From contig NW_026974140.1 of the NCBI RefSeq assembly GCF_037042905.1, positions 10,427,001 to 10,491,000 of the forward strand: DNA of 64,000 bases, read 5' to 3'. The translations under genes and the position numbers were made by a program. Shown here in pieces: positions 1 through 20,548 of the stretch (its first letter is position 1; each line of letters begins with the position of its first letter). This DNA is from Lytechinus pictus (lineage: Eukaryota; Echinodermata; Echinoidea; Temnopleuroida; Toxopneustidae). The notes under the pieces are model-generated. The model was not told the DNA's origin, made no database searches, and saw only the letters and a program-made list of their open reading frames with translations.

Positions 1-588
1 AATGTGCCACAAGCAGACAATAAAACAAACAGATTTCCAATTTTTTCTTAGAATTTGGCTTATAAAACACTGTTAACTTGTTATGTGAAAGTGAATACAA
101 AATCTTTCATACACATACAGTATGTCTATGGCTGCATGATCTAAACGTAGATTTGACTACTAAACAGCTGCAAAATATAGTGCATAGCTGTGCATTATCT
201 CTTTGGAATCTTGGTGCCATGAGAACATATTTAGTTTATAAAATGCAGTAAATAAAGTTTGATTCTCTATTAAATAAATTCCTGGAATTATTTCACTTTC
301 GTTCAGAATGTAGACAAAATGAGAAGAAGGAATATAGTAAAAATAATAGGGAGGAAAATGAGAATACGAATAAAAGAATGGAGGAGTAGAAGATAAATAG
401 TAGAAAGTGAAGATGAAAAGGAGGAGACAGTCTTATTTGCTGATCACTTGCTAAAACAAAATCGAGTTTAATGATCATTGCTCTCATGATCAATTTGATC
501 ACATTTATAAGTGACAACTTTACATGTGTGTTCCATTCCAGAGGGGATGTGCGGATAAACAATAAAAAACATTCCTGCCCACACACAG
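1..588 (-). other. Downstream of the ANKRD10-like stop codon; possible 3' UTR
   Basis: AT-rich DNA without a supported exon. The minus strand has an ATTAAA-type poly(A) hexamer near 465-470 but no canonical AATAAA that I would trust. The short reading frames here on both strands look random. Confidence 0.35.
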
Positions 589-8385
<7,797 letters not shown>

Positions 8386-8640
8386 CACCTTCGTCGCAAG
8401 ATTATTCTAGCTTATTCAAAAGAATGGATGTTGGCCTTTCTCCTTTCTCCGTGCTAATCTTGACTTGAGTTGAGGACTCAAAGTCAAAGAGGCATCTTCT
8501 GAAGTGAAAAGATGGTTTCAGTCCAGGGTATTCCCCTTGTCTCTCACGCCTGGCATCCTTTGTTGTTTTGTAAATAAAATTGAGAGCGCGCCAACTTACA
8601 ATTACAGAACGCAGATGGCGCCAAGCATGATTTTGAAGTC
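8386..8640 (-). promoter_or_regulatory. Presumed 5' UTR and promoter of the ANKRD10-like gene
   Basis: Sequence directly upstream of the start codon. It has more CpG than its surroundings (TCGTCGC, GAGAGCGCGCC, ACGCAGATGGCGCC). No TATA box is assigned; the call rests mainly on position. Confidence 0.35.
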
Positions 8641-8664
8641 GAGCTGTGATCCTCAGAAAAATCG

Positions 8665-9187
8665 GATTTGAATCAATAAAGAAAAATCAGACAAGCATAA
8701 TGCTGAAAATTTCATCAAAATCGGATGTAAAATAAGAAAGTTATGAAATTTTTAAGTTTTGCATTTTTCACAAAAAAGTTTTATGCACAATTTAGTCACA
8801 TGCAAATAAGAAAATCGATGATGTCCCTCACTCACTCTTGTTTTTTATTGTTTGAATCATACAATATTTCAATTTTTACAGATTTGACAATAAGGACCAA
8901 CTTGACTGAGCCATAAAATGTTAAACAATTGTGATTCCACATGTTCAGCGAAATAAAACTTTGTTTCACATGATATTGAGGAGAAAAATAGAATATTTCA
9001 TGTAATAAGATACAAAAGAAATAGTGAGTGAATGATGTCATCAGTTCCCTCATTTGCATACCGACCAGGAAGTGCATAATAACTATTTTTTGAAATTACA
9101 TCCGATTTTGATGAAATTTTCAGTGTTGTGTTTGTTGAATGTTTCTCTTTTTATTCAAATAAACTTTTTGTTGGGGTGGACTTTACC
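8665..9187. mobile_element. Long-TIR element with TTAAAGGTAAAGTCC end
   Basis: Arms of about 180 bp (8670-8850 and 9000-9187) are imperfect inverted repeats. Both carry AATTTCATCAAAATCGGAT (or its complement), a TGCACTT/TGCACAA segment and GATGATGTC or its complement. The left terminus is less clear than the right. Intergenic, just upstream of the ANKRD10-like gene. Confidence 0.65.
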
Positions 9188-9309
9188 TTTAATGATGCCT
9201 TCATCACCGTAAAAAATACAGGGGCCTGTGGACCCCCCCCCCCCCCTGCCCCACTTTTCAATAAACGTGTACAAACACTTTAAAAATGAAAACCCAAGGC
9301 CTTTGGCAT

Positions 9310-11003
9310 GTAGGGGAGAGCGGGGCGAATCCGCACCCTTTTTTCGCGCTCTTCTAGAATCGTCATTTCTTTAGAAGGAAGGTCGTGCTTTAGGATGTAT
9401 AAACATGATAAAGATATTTTCGGCGAGGACATGCATACGGTTTTGGCAAAAATGGGCTGTAAAGAAAATTTTCGCTGCAGGGCGAACCTGCCCCACCCTG
9501 GGGCAAGTTCGCCCATAGGGAAAAAACAGTGATATATGAAACAAAATGATGTGTTCAAAGACACCAAACATTTTTTTCATATTGGAACAACAACGACTTC
9601 TAGTTCGATAATCTATTAAAAGTAATCATGATTGAGCACATATACCGTAGTTGCATGTCATTTTTATAAGGATATTTTTGTAGGCCTATGGGTCTATATG
9701 TAGATAAAAGTGGGGCGGACCTCAATGGTGTAACTACGGGGGGCATGGGGGCACGTGTCCCCCCCCCCCTATCGGCTGGCATAAAAAACGGAGAAAAGGG
9801 AGAAAAAGAGGGAGAAGGGAAGAGAAACGTAGTGGGAAAGAAGAAATTATTGTATATTATAATATTATATTATATATATTATGTTATATTACTTAAGAAA
9901 TTGTTTTTTTTTCATAACTTTATATAATTTGCTCAGGGCCTATGTGTTTATCATTCCTGGTGCTCGCATTGTCTGAGCGAGAAATATAATCTTGTTGTAC
10001 TAAAAACATCCTGTTTTCAAGTCATTATACTGACATCAAATATATTTCCTCGCACTTCGAGTTATTATTGTTTTATGTAGTGACAGATGCTTCTGTTTCA
10101 TGACTACGTAAAGTGTTTGCCCCATTTTAAGGTCTGCATATAAAAAATGTCCTGTTTGTGCTAACGTTCGCATTAGTGGATTGGTGATATATGTCTGCTC
10201 TTTATGAATTTCTAAAATCAGTCTTTAAAATGTCTCCTTTTCTGAGTCTAAATATTATATAAAATCAGCTCGCGCTTGCATCGTTTAGTTATTTGATTAG
10301 TGAGATGCATATGATAATCATTATTACAACTACAAAAAGTGTTTCATGTGTTTAGATGTTTCTAACAAAATCAGCCAACGCTTTGCACTCAAATAAGATG
10401 ACTATGGTGAGATATGTATACTCTTATTTGATTCCTAATTCGCGCTAGCATTATTTGATCAGTGAAATACATATCCGTTTAATGGCACAATCCTTAAAAT
10501 TTCTCTATTTAAGGTCAGTATACCTGGTAATTGAGTGCGCTTCGCGCGCTCACTAAGTGACTTAAAAATTTTGCTGGTGCCCCCCCCCCCCCCGATGCCG
10601 TGACCCACGGTACGCCAATGGCGAACATGCCTTGTCGCTAAAGGAGCGAACTAGCCCCCTGGCAGCCATTTTCTTTTCTCTTGTACAACATATTTTGAAG
10701 TATCAAAGGCATATTTCAGTAAGCAAATATCACACCTTTCTAACAAAAACAAATATTATAACTGCATTCATGAGTGTCTAAACAAAAAATACAAGAAATT
10801 TGAAAAATTTATTTTTTGCGAAATGGACGAGTCGACGTAATTTTCTGGAATTCCGAACAGATGACCTCTCGTCAAGGTATGTTGCTACCTTTGGGCATGT
10901 TAACATTACATCATCAACAAAACCTACATCCAGTCACATCAAAGTGGAAAATCACGTGGTGGGCGGACTTGCCTCGGGGGCAGATTAGCCCGCTCTCCCT
11001 TAC
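9310..11003. mobile_element. DNA transposon relic with GTAGGGGAGAGCGGGGC ends, interrupted
   Basis: The left end GTAGGGGAGAGCGGGGC matches the complement of the right end (GCCCGCTCTCCCTTAC). Inside are repeated GGGGCAAGTTCGCCC-type motifs. It is split by a second element at 9723-10620. No transposase frame remains. Confidence 0.7.
9723..10620. mobile_element. Nested MITE-like element with C/G-run ends
   Basis: Ends CAATGGTGTAACTACGG and (complement) CATTGGCGTACCGTGGG are imperfect inverted repeats with poly-C or poly-G runs just inside. Flanks GCGGACCT and GCGAACAT match at 6 of 8 positions, consistent with a decayed 8-bp target duplication in the host element. Confidence 0.6.
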
Positions 11004-11202
11004 ACTGATCTAAACTTATCTGAATGGAATAATTATCTTCAAATCAGTGATCGCATAAAAGAAAAACTCTGGCATTTTTTTGTCTTTCTGTTAAGTGTCA
11101 ATGGCGTAAATTTGTAAAAGTTTTGTTCATTTTAATGGCAAAAGTTTTATGCAACAGGCCCCTGTTTTTTTTAACAAGCAACATGCAAGGTCACTCCTCC
11201 CC

Positions 11203-11371
11203 CACTGGCGTACCTAGGATTTTCGTCAGGGGGGGGGGGGCAAAAAGGTCTTTCAAGCTCGTCAGGGGGGGCAGGGATACATGCATGGGTGGTGGCTTTG
11301 CATGGGTGGTGGCTCGTCAGGGGGGGGGGCAGACTGCCCCTCTGCCCCCCCCCCGTAGGTACGCTATAGTG
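11203..11371. mobile_element. MITE, CACTGGCGTACCTA ends, poly-G/C interior
   Basis: CACTGGCGTACCTA at the left is mirrored by TAGGTACGCTATAGTG at the right. The interior is a series of G or C runs with repeated CTCGTCAGGGGGG motifs. Confidence 0.65.
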
Positions 11372-11879
11372 CCTCCCCCTCTCCATCGTTCCGCAGCCCT
11401 CTATACTGATAATGACCGGTTAATCGCAACTTTCTTTTCTTTTACACAATATCTCATGCATCAATAGGTCATTGCAGTTATTTATCTAGGCCTTTATAGT
11501 GACCCCTTATTTTCCTAATTAATATTTGCATAATTTTCTAAACACATCCCTTGGGAGACGTTTTTCGACACCATTCAATCACCCAAGTTCTGAAAATTTG
11601 CTCGCTCGCATATTGATATATGGTCAGATCAACTGCAATTGTGTAATTGATATCACACAAAATCATGAAAACGAATATGACTGATCGTGAAAGGCTTTAT
11701 AACTATCATAGTGAATAAATGAATGGAAGTACGTTTTATGCATCCCGTGTATTTATAGCCCTTCTTGAACTTGGGGCGCTCCCAGAATTTGAAGTCTTCA
11801 GCAAGATATCGTCCCGCCCCCTGAGTCCACCCCCTAACCGGATTGACGCCCCTGGCTTATTGGTATGTATCCAATAGTG

Positions 11880-12097
11880 CACTGGCGGATCCCGGGGGGG
11901 GCACAGCCGGCCCGTGCCCCCCCCCCCCCCCCTGAGAGTCACAATTAAAATTTGTAATGTAAAAATGCCGTTTAAAACAGAAGTGTGTCCCCCCCCCCTT
12001 TGAAAGTGAAAACCTTTTTTTTTTGCTTGTCAAATTTTTCCTCGGCAAAATGGGCCCCACCCCCCCCCCCCCCCCGAAAATCCTGGATCCGCCACTG
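11880..12097. mobile_element. hAT-like MITE, CACTGGCGGATCC ends, 8-bp duplication
   Basis: Inverted ends CACTGGCGGATCC and CAGTGGCGGATCC enclose a poly-G/C-rich interior. The flanks are an exact direct repeat CAATAGTG (11872-11879 and 12098-12105). An 8-bp target duplication with CA(C/G)TGG ends fits the hAT superfamily; the superfamily is an inference. Confidence 0.85.
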
Positions 12098-12105
12098 CAA
12101 TAGTG

Positions 12106-13677
12106 AAAAGAAGAAGTTGTCCTAGATGAATATTGCCCGTAAGATTATTGTCAAATAATATTGACCTATACAGAGTGCTATAATGAAATTGATCTCGTTA
12201 GAAAATAGTTCTCTGGACATGGTATACAGGAACCTTACAAGCTGCCGAGTCTAACTTCAAGTTACCTATAGAATGATAACCCAAAATGCACTTGAATGAG
12301 GTATATAAAAAATGAAATGACAGTATAAATATTCTTTAATCGTCGAAAACATTTATATTGATATGGAATTGATATGGGAAATAAAGGAAACACAATAAGC
12401 GGTTGGTAAATTGTTTTGTGAAGGTTAATTATGATGTGGCGCCAGAATATTTTTTTTTCATGAGAGGGGGGACACGTCGTATTTTTTTCCTCAATTGACT
12501 TAATGGGGCAACATAAATAAACGAGTTTGTACCTCTCTTTTACCTTCTATTCTTTGCAAGATTTCATATTATAAATTTATATCTGCCTAAACGCTATTCG
12601 TGAACTTTACTTGAGATATTTCCCCCACGAAGCCAGGCAAAACTCGACTATCCCATAAAGTGTAGTGGCCAATTCGGTGTTTTTTTTCGTATCATTAGCT
12701 CACTCTCTCGATAACTTTTTTTATTTCCGTAAAAAAAAAAGCATTTTGTTGGATAAAGATAGATACAGACAAAGATTGAAATGTTCAGCTCCGTTGTTCC
12801 ATGCTTTTGTGAATACATCAAAAAGAGAGGGAAAAACACAGGCAGATTATTTTGTTTTTATCCGGCAACTGAATATTTTATTGTTCATGTAAAAGCGCAA
12901 AGATTATCCTGTACAATACATTTCTGTTGTATTGGAATTGTGATAGACTCATTTTCGGTGATTTATCAAAGCTAAAACATTTGTAATATATCCATCCAGT
13001 CAGTCTTTAAAATGTATATCACCATTATGAGCAGAGTTTTGATTTGAAGAAATATTAATAGTTGCGCTGTTTTTATTCTCAAGCGATATACTGATTTTCA
13101 GCCTCAGAGACCTAACTGAGATTCATCCAGGGATTTGTTGATCCATCCCGGGATCCATCCTCATCTTGTCAGACCACTAGACGTAATATACCCCCACATG
13201 ACCCCCCAAACTGACCAATCACCGCACTAGAAATCGATGCTCCTCCGAAACACCCAGCGTTGCGCATTATAATATCGAGAAGATGGTAAATTGAAGCTGC
13301 TCAAGCATGATACATGTCCCGCTTTGATACCGACATGACTCCTTTTCCATTCACTGTAACATGAACTTCAGGGTCACCATAGAACTGATGTATGTTTATT
13401 GTACGAATGTCGTTTGTACTTCGCGACGGAGTGTGTAATCGCGGACATACCGACCGGTAGACTGACAAACTAATATCGCATCTTTCCAAACGATCTCGTT
13501 TTTAAAGCGGGAAATTCCAGCAGCCTACCTTGACTTCTTGCCAGCCTGGTCGCGCCTGCATCAATAAAAATACTACTGGTGTTGATATATATCCACGTGG
13601 CACCATATCGGGACTATCCCAGGATTCATTCATTAAATGCTATCACTGAAAAGAGTTGGGACATAAATCAAACAGAA
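12106..13677. other. Intergenic DNA upstream of the SLC5 gene, with presumed promoter
   Basis: No gene or clear repeat. The last few hundred bases should hold the SLC5 promoter and 5' UTR. The reading frame upstream of the start has only GTG, not ATG, so there is no in-frame N-terminal extension from an upstream ATG in this exon. Confidence 0.4.
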
Positions 13678-13764
13678 ATGGAAGTCGATGGACCCACCCT
13701 CAAGACCGCTGACATCGTAGTCATCGTTATCCATTTCATTGTCGTCCTTGCCCTAGGTATCTGG
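13678..13764 (+). CDS. SLC5A: SLC5 exon 1 (residues 1-29)
   Basis: First ATG of the frame, context GAAATGG. Encodes an N-terminal tail and the first helix ([17 protein letters not shown]), a good match to SLC5 N-termini. Donor TGG/GTAAGT, phase 0. Confidence 0.88.
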
Positions 13765-13923
13765 GTAAGTAAACATTGTCGTCGTCGTAGTTGTATAGTA
13801 TAGTAGCAGTATAGCAGCAGTAGTAGAAGTAGTACGTAGTAGAAGTAGTACGTAGTAGTAGTAGTAGTATAGTAGTAGTAGTAGTAGTATAGTATAGTAG
13901 CGGGAGTAGTAGTAGTAATACTA

Positions 13924-13956
<33 letters not shown>

Positions 13957-14081
13957 CAGTAGCAGTAGTAGTAGTAGTAGTAGTAGTAGTAGAAGTAGTA
14001 GTAGTATAGTAGTAGTAGTAGAAGTAGTAATATATAGTAGTAGTAGTAGTATAGAAGTAGTAGTAGCAGTAGTAGTAGCAA

Positions 14082-14147
<66 letters not shown>

Positions 14148-14165
14148 AAGTAGTGGTAGTAGTAA

Positions 14166-14233
<68 letters not shown>

Positions 14234-17200
14234 ATAGTAGCAGTATATAGTATAGTGTAGTGTATTGTGTATATAGTATAGTATATAGTAGAAAGTGTTG
14301 TTAAGAAGAAGAAGATCGAAAAAAAAGAAGAGGAGGAGGAGTAGAAGAAGAAGAAGAAGAGGAGGAGAAGAAGAAGAAGAAAAGAAGAAGAATGATAAGA
14401 AGAAGACGAAGAAGAAGAGGAGGAAGAGAAGAAGAAGAAGAAGAAGAAAAGAAGAAGAAGAAGAATGAAATCATAGTCATGTCATAGAAAAGGAGAGGAA
14501 GAAGAAGAAAATAAGAAGAGGCGCGGAAGAAAATGAAAAAGAGGGGGGAAGCGGATAACGCGATCGAGGAGCGGAGTTCAATATTAAGCAGATCAAACTC
14601 AGAGTAAAATTTACAGTTTATCCTATAGCCGCGTATTCTTCGATAAGAAACATCATATTTAGATAACATCATTATAGTTTTACTCACTTTTTAAAACATA
14701 TTTCAATTATTATGCAACCACGTGAATAAAACCCAAAGAGTTAGTACAATAATGAAGAGACTAGTGTGTACAGGGACCGAATGTGATTCATGTGAAAGTC
14801 ATTAGAAAGTCGGTTTTCTTTGACTTCAAAATCTAAAAGTGTTTCTTTGCTTCCCGGATTAGCATATACTGGACAACGCCCACTGCACACCTACAAGCTT
14901 TCTATTGAAACCAACTACCACTCTTTGCTACAATTACTGTGCAAAAGAGTTTAGCCACGAGCCGTCAAGTGTTTCTGTAGATTTATAAAAGCAGAAACCG
15001 CCAGTATGCTTTGAATATTTTGCAGTGATTACTTGAACTAATAATTGCATTCCCATTATACAAGGAATGGTGTGTTATGATCGAGTCACACCAACGAAAC
15101 CAACTACAAACCGACCGATGGTATTCCATTGAAAATAACGTAATTAAATGTCCTTGATCGGTCTAGTCTGGTCTGGCCGGCTGATCATGATCAATTTATA
15201 ATTATCACAAAATAATAATACCTAATTTTCATAAAGCGCTTTTCCCAGAATGGCTCAAAGCGCGTTACAGCATAATTACCCCGGTCATTGGATTCATTTC
15301 AATCCCGCACAAAAAAGTGCACAAATTCCACTCCCTGGGGAGCATTCCTTGCATTCATCGCAGCCTCATTATGGCGCTGGCAAAATCAAACATACAATAT
15401 CTTTCGCATCCTACCGAGTACCCATTTTGCACCTGGGTCGAGAGTGGCAAAGTGTGGATTAACGCCTTGCCAAAGGACGCTATAGAACGCGGTGGGATTC
15501 GAACACACGACCCTCTGTTTACAAGGCGAGAGTCAGAACCACTACACCACGGCTCTTCCATATCATGTGGAATATCTGTGGTTTTAATTTGTTCATTGGT
15601 AAATTCATGCCGCACTAATTTATTAAATGAATGACCGTGTGTTAATTATTGATTTACCATAAGGCATGACAAGATTAATCCCCATTAATCGTACTTGATG
15701 TCTGTTGATTTTCCGTAAGGTAGGAAATAATTAATGGTACTTGAAAATTATTTTGAATGCATTAAACCAAATACGTTGCTTAGGCGATCGAGTACGTGTC
15801 AGGTTTTGTACGAGTTTGATCTGAGAAACTACTACGTTTTTGTGTTCATTAATAAATTGTTTGTAATCACAGTGACGTGATCAATATGAAATTACATGAT
15901 TTGATAACATCGAGATCTTCACACCGAACAGTGCCATTTATTCTTATTAAATTCGCCATTTGTTGAAGGTTGTATCAATTATAAATATCCTTTTTTGTTA
16001 GTGATGAAAGTTCAATTCAGATACTAGGGAGAGGCCCTAGAGGGTAAAGGGTGAATTAAAATAGACCGATGCGTGGCATGTATTAAAAATGATAATTCAA
16101 TTATGTGCAAGGTGGTTTGGCATTCACAATAAAAACCCACGCTGTAGGAGAGAGAGAGGGAGAGAGAAAAGAGAGAGGGAAAACGATCAAGGAGGTGCAG
16201 GGAGCTCTGAACATCCAGATCAATATCTGCATTGGGGGGATCGTTCCTGAACTTCATTCCAAGTTATTAAGTTATTACAATGAATGATACTGATAATCTG
16301 TGATGTGTGAATACATTAATACGATCGACATACAAGCATTATCTACATGAACGAAGTACTGTACATAAAACAAATGTAGGAAACCTTGGATGCAAAATGT
16401 GTCTATAGATAAGGGTCTCTCTTTTATACGTACTAACGTATTTAAATTCCTTATACACGTGACGACATAATTTATAAATGATACATGAAAATATAGAATT
16501 ATACATGGAAGCATTTTCCCATCAAAATACATCATACAATTATGACAAAGTTAATACAATTCCCTTTACATCAAACCCCCCCCCAAAAAAAAAAATCATC
16601 TTTGTTTTCTTTTTGGATATAAGAAACATTGAATACACTTGAGCATATTACGCCTGATTATAATTACATATATTGTTTCAAATGCAACAGCCCAAAAGCA
16701 AATTAAGAGAAGAATATGTCAAATTATCTTACATAAAGCCCACCCCCCTAGTAACTGCGAATATACCCCTTCCCTTCTCTACACTATACCCCTCCCCTTA
16801 TATACACAAATACCAAAAACAGACCACATTCAAAGAAAACAAATCTTTATTCTGGAATCTGGACACACATATATATATATATATATTTAACACAAACTTT
16901 GCACTACACGCACATCACACATCACTGCTCGACACACACATGCTAATGGAAGGTGTTATTTTTCCATGTCACTGAGTTTTAATGTACAAATATTGAGGGG
17001 GTTGTAAATTTTTTTACAAATTGCTCTTGCATCCTATTCATGTATAATCAAACGGAACGATCTGACCATAATCATGTCCATGGCCACAGACCACACTAAC
17101 ACACAAACAACATGTAGGCCCTTCCCACCCCCAACTATACACCTAGTCTGCAGGCACAGGCCCTCATTGAAACTTTGATCAGCAAAATGGGACTCCACGC

Positions 17201-20200
17201 AAAGACTAGCACATACAAAACTTTCTGTGAGGGCCTTCAGTACACAAGGCATGAGAACACAGTAAAAACGCTGTTTAGGATTTTATACAACGCTGTTTAC
17301 TATATGAACATAACAGTAGTTGTTTAACAGTTTAAACAATCATGTTTACTTTATTGAAGATAAGATATTGAAAATTAAACTTTGTTGTTTAAGATTTTAA
17401 ACACTTGTTTAAACTGTTTAAACAATTACTGTAAGGTTCATATAGTAAACAGCGTTGTATAAACATTTTAAACAGCGTTTTTACTGTGTAGGCTGCACAT
17501 TCAGACCCTTAACTCGAGTGAAGGGTTTGCACAGCAGACTAGTCTACACCCACTTTGCTCACTTTCTATTTGATCTCTTATATTAAGACTTCTCATCCCA
17601 CTTGGTCTAATCCTAGATCGTCTATAATCATTTGGTCTATGATTAGATTAAAATATAGTGACCGAGAAAAAAAAAAGAAATATGATATTGTGTTATGATT
17701 ATGTAATAACATAACATAAATTAGATTTTGTTCTTTAAAGGTCAAACTTTTCCCTCGCTCGCAATTTTTTAGAAATCGCCCCATACACTACGTCGTACCC
17801 CCTCAAATTCATTATACGCCACAGAATCAGTACAATGTACATACAATGTATTGTTCAATGGCAAAAGACCTGTGGCGGGAATAAAACTCCAGAATTTGGA
17901 ACTTCACCTTGATACATACACACTAATAGAACAAGTAAAACTCCAAGATTGCCCAGAACACCTCCACTTAATTCGATATCCTTTGCCTTCCGATCTTCAT
18001 TTTCCCTTTTTATTTGCACCGAATTTATTTTGTTTTTATTTTACAGTATGGAAGCAATAATATGACACCGGACTAGTTTGAACGCCCATTTTATGACAAT
18101 TTTTTAGATCATCTAAGTAGCGAGTCTGGTTGATGAAATCAGGGAAGTGGGAGGTACCCTGGTGAAATTATCAACCCTTTCTTTCATTTTGTCCAATGAT
18201 AACAATACCTCTTTGAATTCAGATATACATATAGGAAATGATCTTATATACCAACACGAATACGTTTTCCTTCACTATTTAGTCTGGGACGTCGCAAGAA
18301 ACTCACAACGTCTATGGCCCGTATTCTGAAGTCGGGTTTAAGTTTAACTCAGGTTTAAAATTGTGGTTTAAGTATGGGAAGCCAAAAGTATCAAATTTGT
18401 TATTAAGTTGTATGTTTCTTATGTTTACTGTGCTCTTTCCTGATTCATCGATGGTGAAGCCAATAATCTTTTTATACTTCCTAGACAATTATGAATGATT
18501 TGAGAGCCAAATGAGCTGAAGTATGATATCTCTACTGTTAGTGATTTATGTAACAATTGGCTCGCCATACTGAAACCACAACTTTAAACCTGAGTTTAAG
18601 TTAAACCCGACTTCAGAATACGGGCTTATGGGTGCAATTTTTTTTTTTTTTTCAAAGGGTTGAATCTTAATGGTTATTAGACATTCCTGGAACTCCCGAG
18701 GTCTCATAATTTAGTTGAATGTCCTTATCAAATAAGTGCTCCCAAGGTAGGTTGATAAAAGACCGAGTGGTCTTCATCCGCTACTTCTATATTCCGTTTG
18801 GTTTCATCTCATAATTAGGGAATTTAGCACCGCGACTCACAACAGATTCAAGAACATATCGTATTGAAAAAGATGGCCGGGAGATCCCGGGGGGGGGGGC
18901 ACTTACATTGACGAGTGGATACAATGCGCGACCAAAAACACGTTGATGTCTTTTTTAAGATAGGGCACGTTACATACGTAACGTAATAAGGGTGTCAAAT
19001 AAAACACTAAAGTATTGAAAAAAGGGTATCTATTTCGCTAGGAAAGCTACGTGTTTAGGGTCAGATTTGCGAGGGTATAAAAAATCAAGACTAAAGGATG
19101 TACTTTTGACCTAGGAGTCAACACTACGTGTTTAGAGTACGATTTGAGCGAGTTGGGCTGTACTAAACCCAATGATGTAGGTAAAGGTAAAACCGACGAC
19201 CGACGTCCGTGACATAACATTGAAATATCGTTGTACTTGTTTAGGGGTATATTCAGGGAATACTTGCCAATAGTATCGTTTTGTTTCCAATACTTGTTAA
19301 GGGTAGGATTTCACACGCCAATACTTGTTAAGGGGTACATTTTTAGAATATGGAAAATACGTGTTTAGGGTGCTTTTTGAGATCTCATGGTCGCGCATGG
19401 TATCCACTCGTGAATGGAAGTGCCCCCCCCCCCGGGCGGGGGATCTTGGTTGTAAATTGATAAATTGGAACAGCAGCTTTCGTCCTAAGTTTCGGAGCTA
19501 AGGAAATTGATAAAGTGTAGTTTGTCCAGAGTTCAAGAAGAAAGCGCTGTTTTGCTTTACCAATTTTTTTTCTCGACTGATCTTTGTCATCAAAGGCATT
19601 TGACAATACATTTTCTATGTTCTTGAATGCATCTAAGTGCGAAAATCCCTAACGTCTCAACATGGTTCTTGTGCATCTAAATTTCCTTCAGCTACTAACA
19701 ATTCGGTCTAAATATTGGTCCTTTTGATATTTTTATCTAATTTATGTGTTTTATATTTTCTCCTCTCTTTTCAATATCTGAATGTAGTCAGCATGTAAGG
19801 CGAATAGGGGGACAACCACGGGATATTTCCTGGCGGGAAAGAGTATGAGCTGGTGGCTGGTAAGTTTCATAATTATGACGATGTTGATTTTCGTAATTAT
19901 ATATACATAATTATATAGAGAGAGTAGTATTGATAATCATTATCATCACAAAGATTATGGTGACGATGAAAATGATGATGATAACGAATATTATAATAAT
20001 AATAATGGTAATAATACATAAGAGACATCGAAATACCAGGCAGTTAGAGTCATTTGATGAGATGCAGAATTCTAGGACTAAAGAGAATCAAAATCTATTT
20101 CTCATCATGGCAACCGCCCCAAAAACAACAAACACAAAACAAACCTGCAAACAACATTGTCATATCGTTTAATTCGTACGTCTTCATTTCTGACTTTTCG

Positions 20201-20517
20201 ATGGAGATTTACGTCTCCTTTGGTATATTAGTAATATGTATGGAACATTTCAAATTCCAAAGTCACTTTCTTGACTATGGCATCTATTCGAGTTAGCATA
20301 ATTTATGAGAGATCTTAATCATAACACAGCGCCCATACCAATGACGGTAAACTCCATGTCTCAGTGAGATGGGAAAACACTATCCCGTTACATATCTAAA
20401 AATATCGCAATAGAGGCGCATCGCTCTACGTCAATGGGTCAGTAATCACGGACATCTTCCTTTCTACTTAATTTTTTCCCTCTCCCCCAAATCTCTCCTT
20501 TCTCTTTCTTTCTGTCC

Positions 20518-20548
<31 letters not shown>

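Noticed and set aside
11123..12060. Open frames rich in Gly and Pro around poly-G/C runs
   Set aside because: Produced by C and G homopolymers in MITEs.
13579..13677. N-terminal extension of the SLC5 protein
   Set aside because: The frame is open but begins at GTG and has no upstream ATG; the ATG at 13678 gives a typical SLC5 N-terminus.
15480..15568. A true tRNA gene on the minus strand
   Set aside because: A and B boxes are intact but the anticodon arm does not pair and a SINE body follows, so it is called a SINE head.
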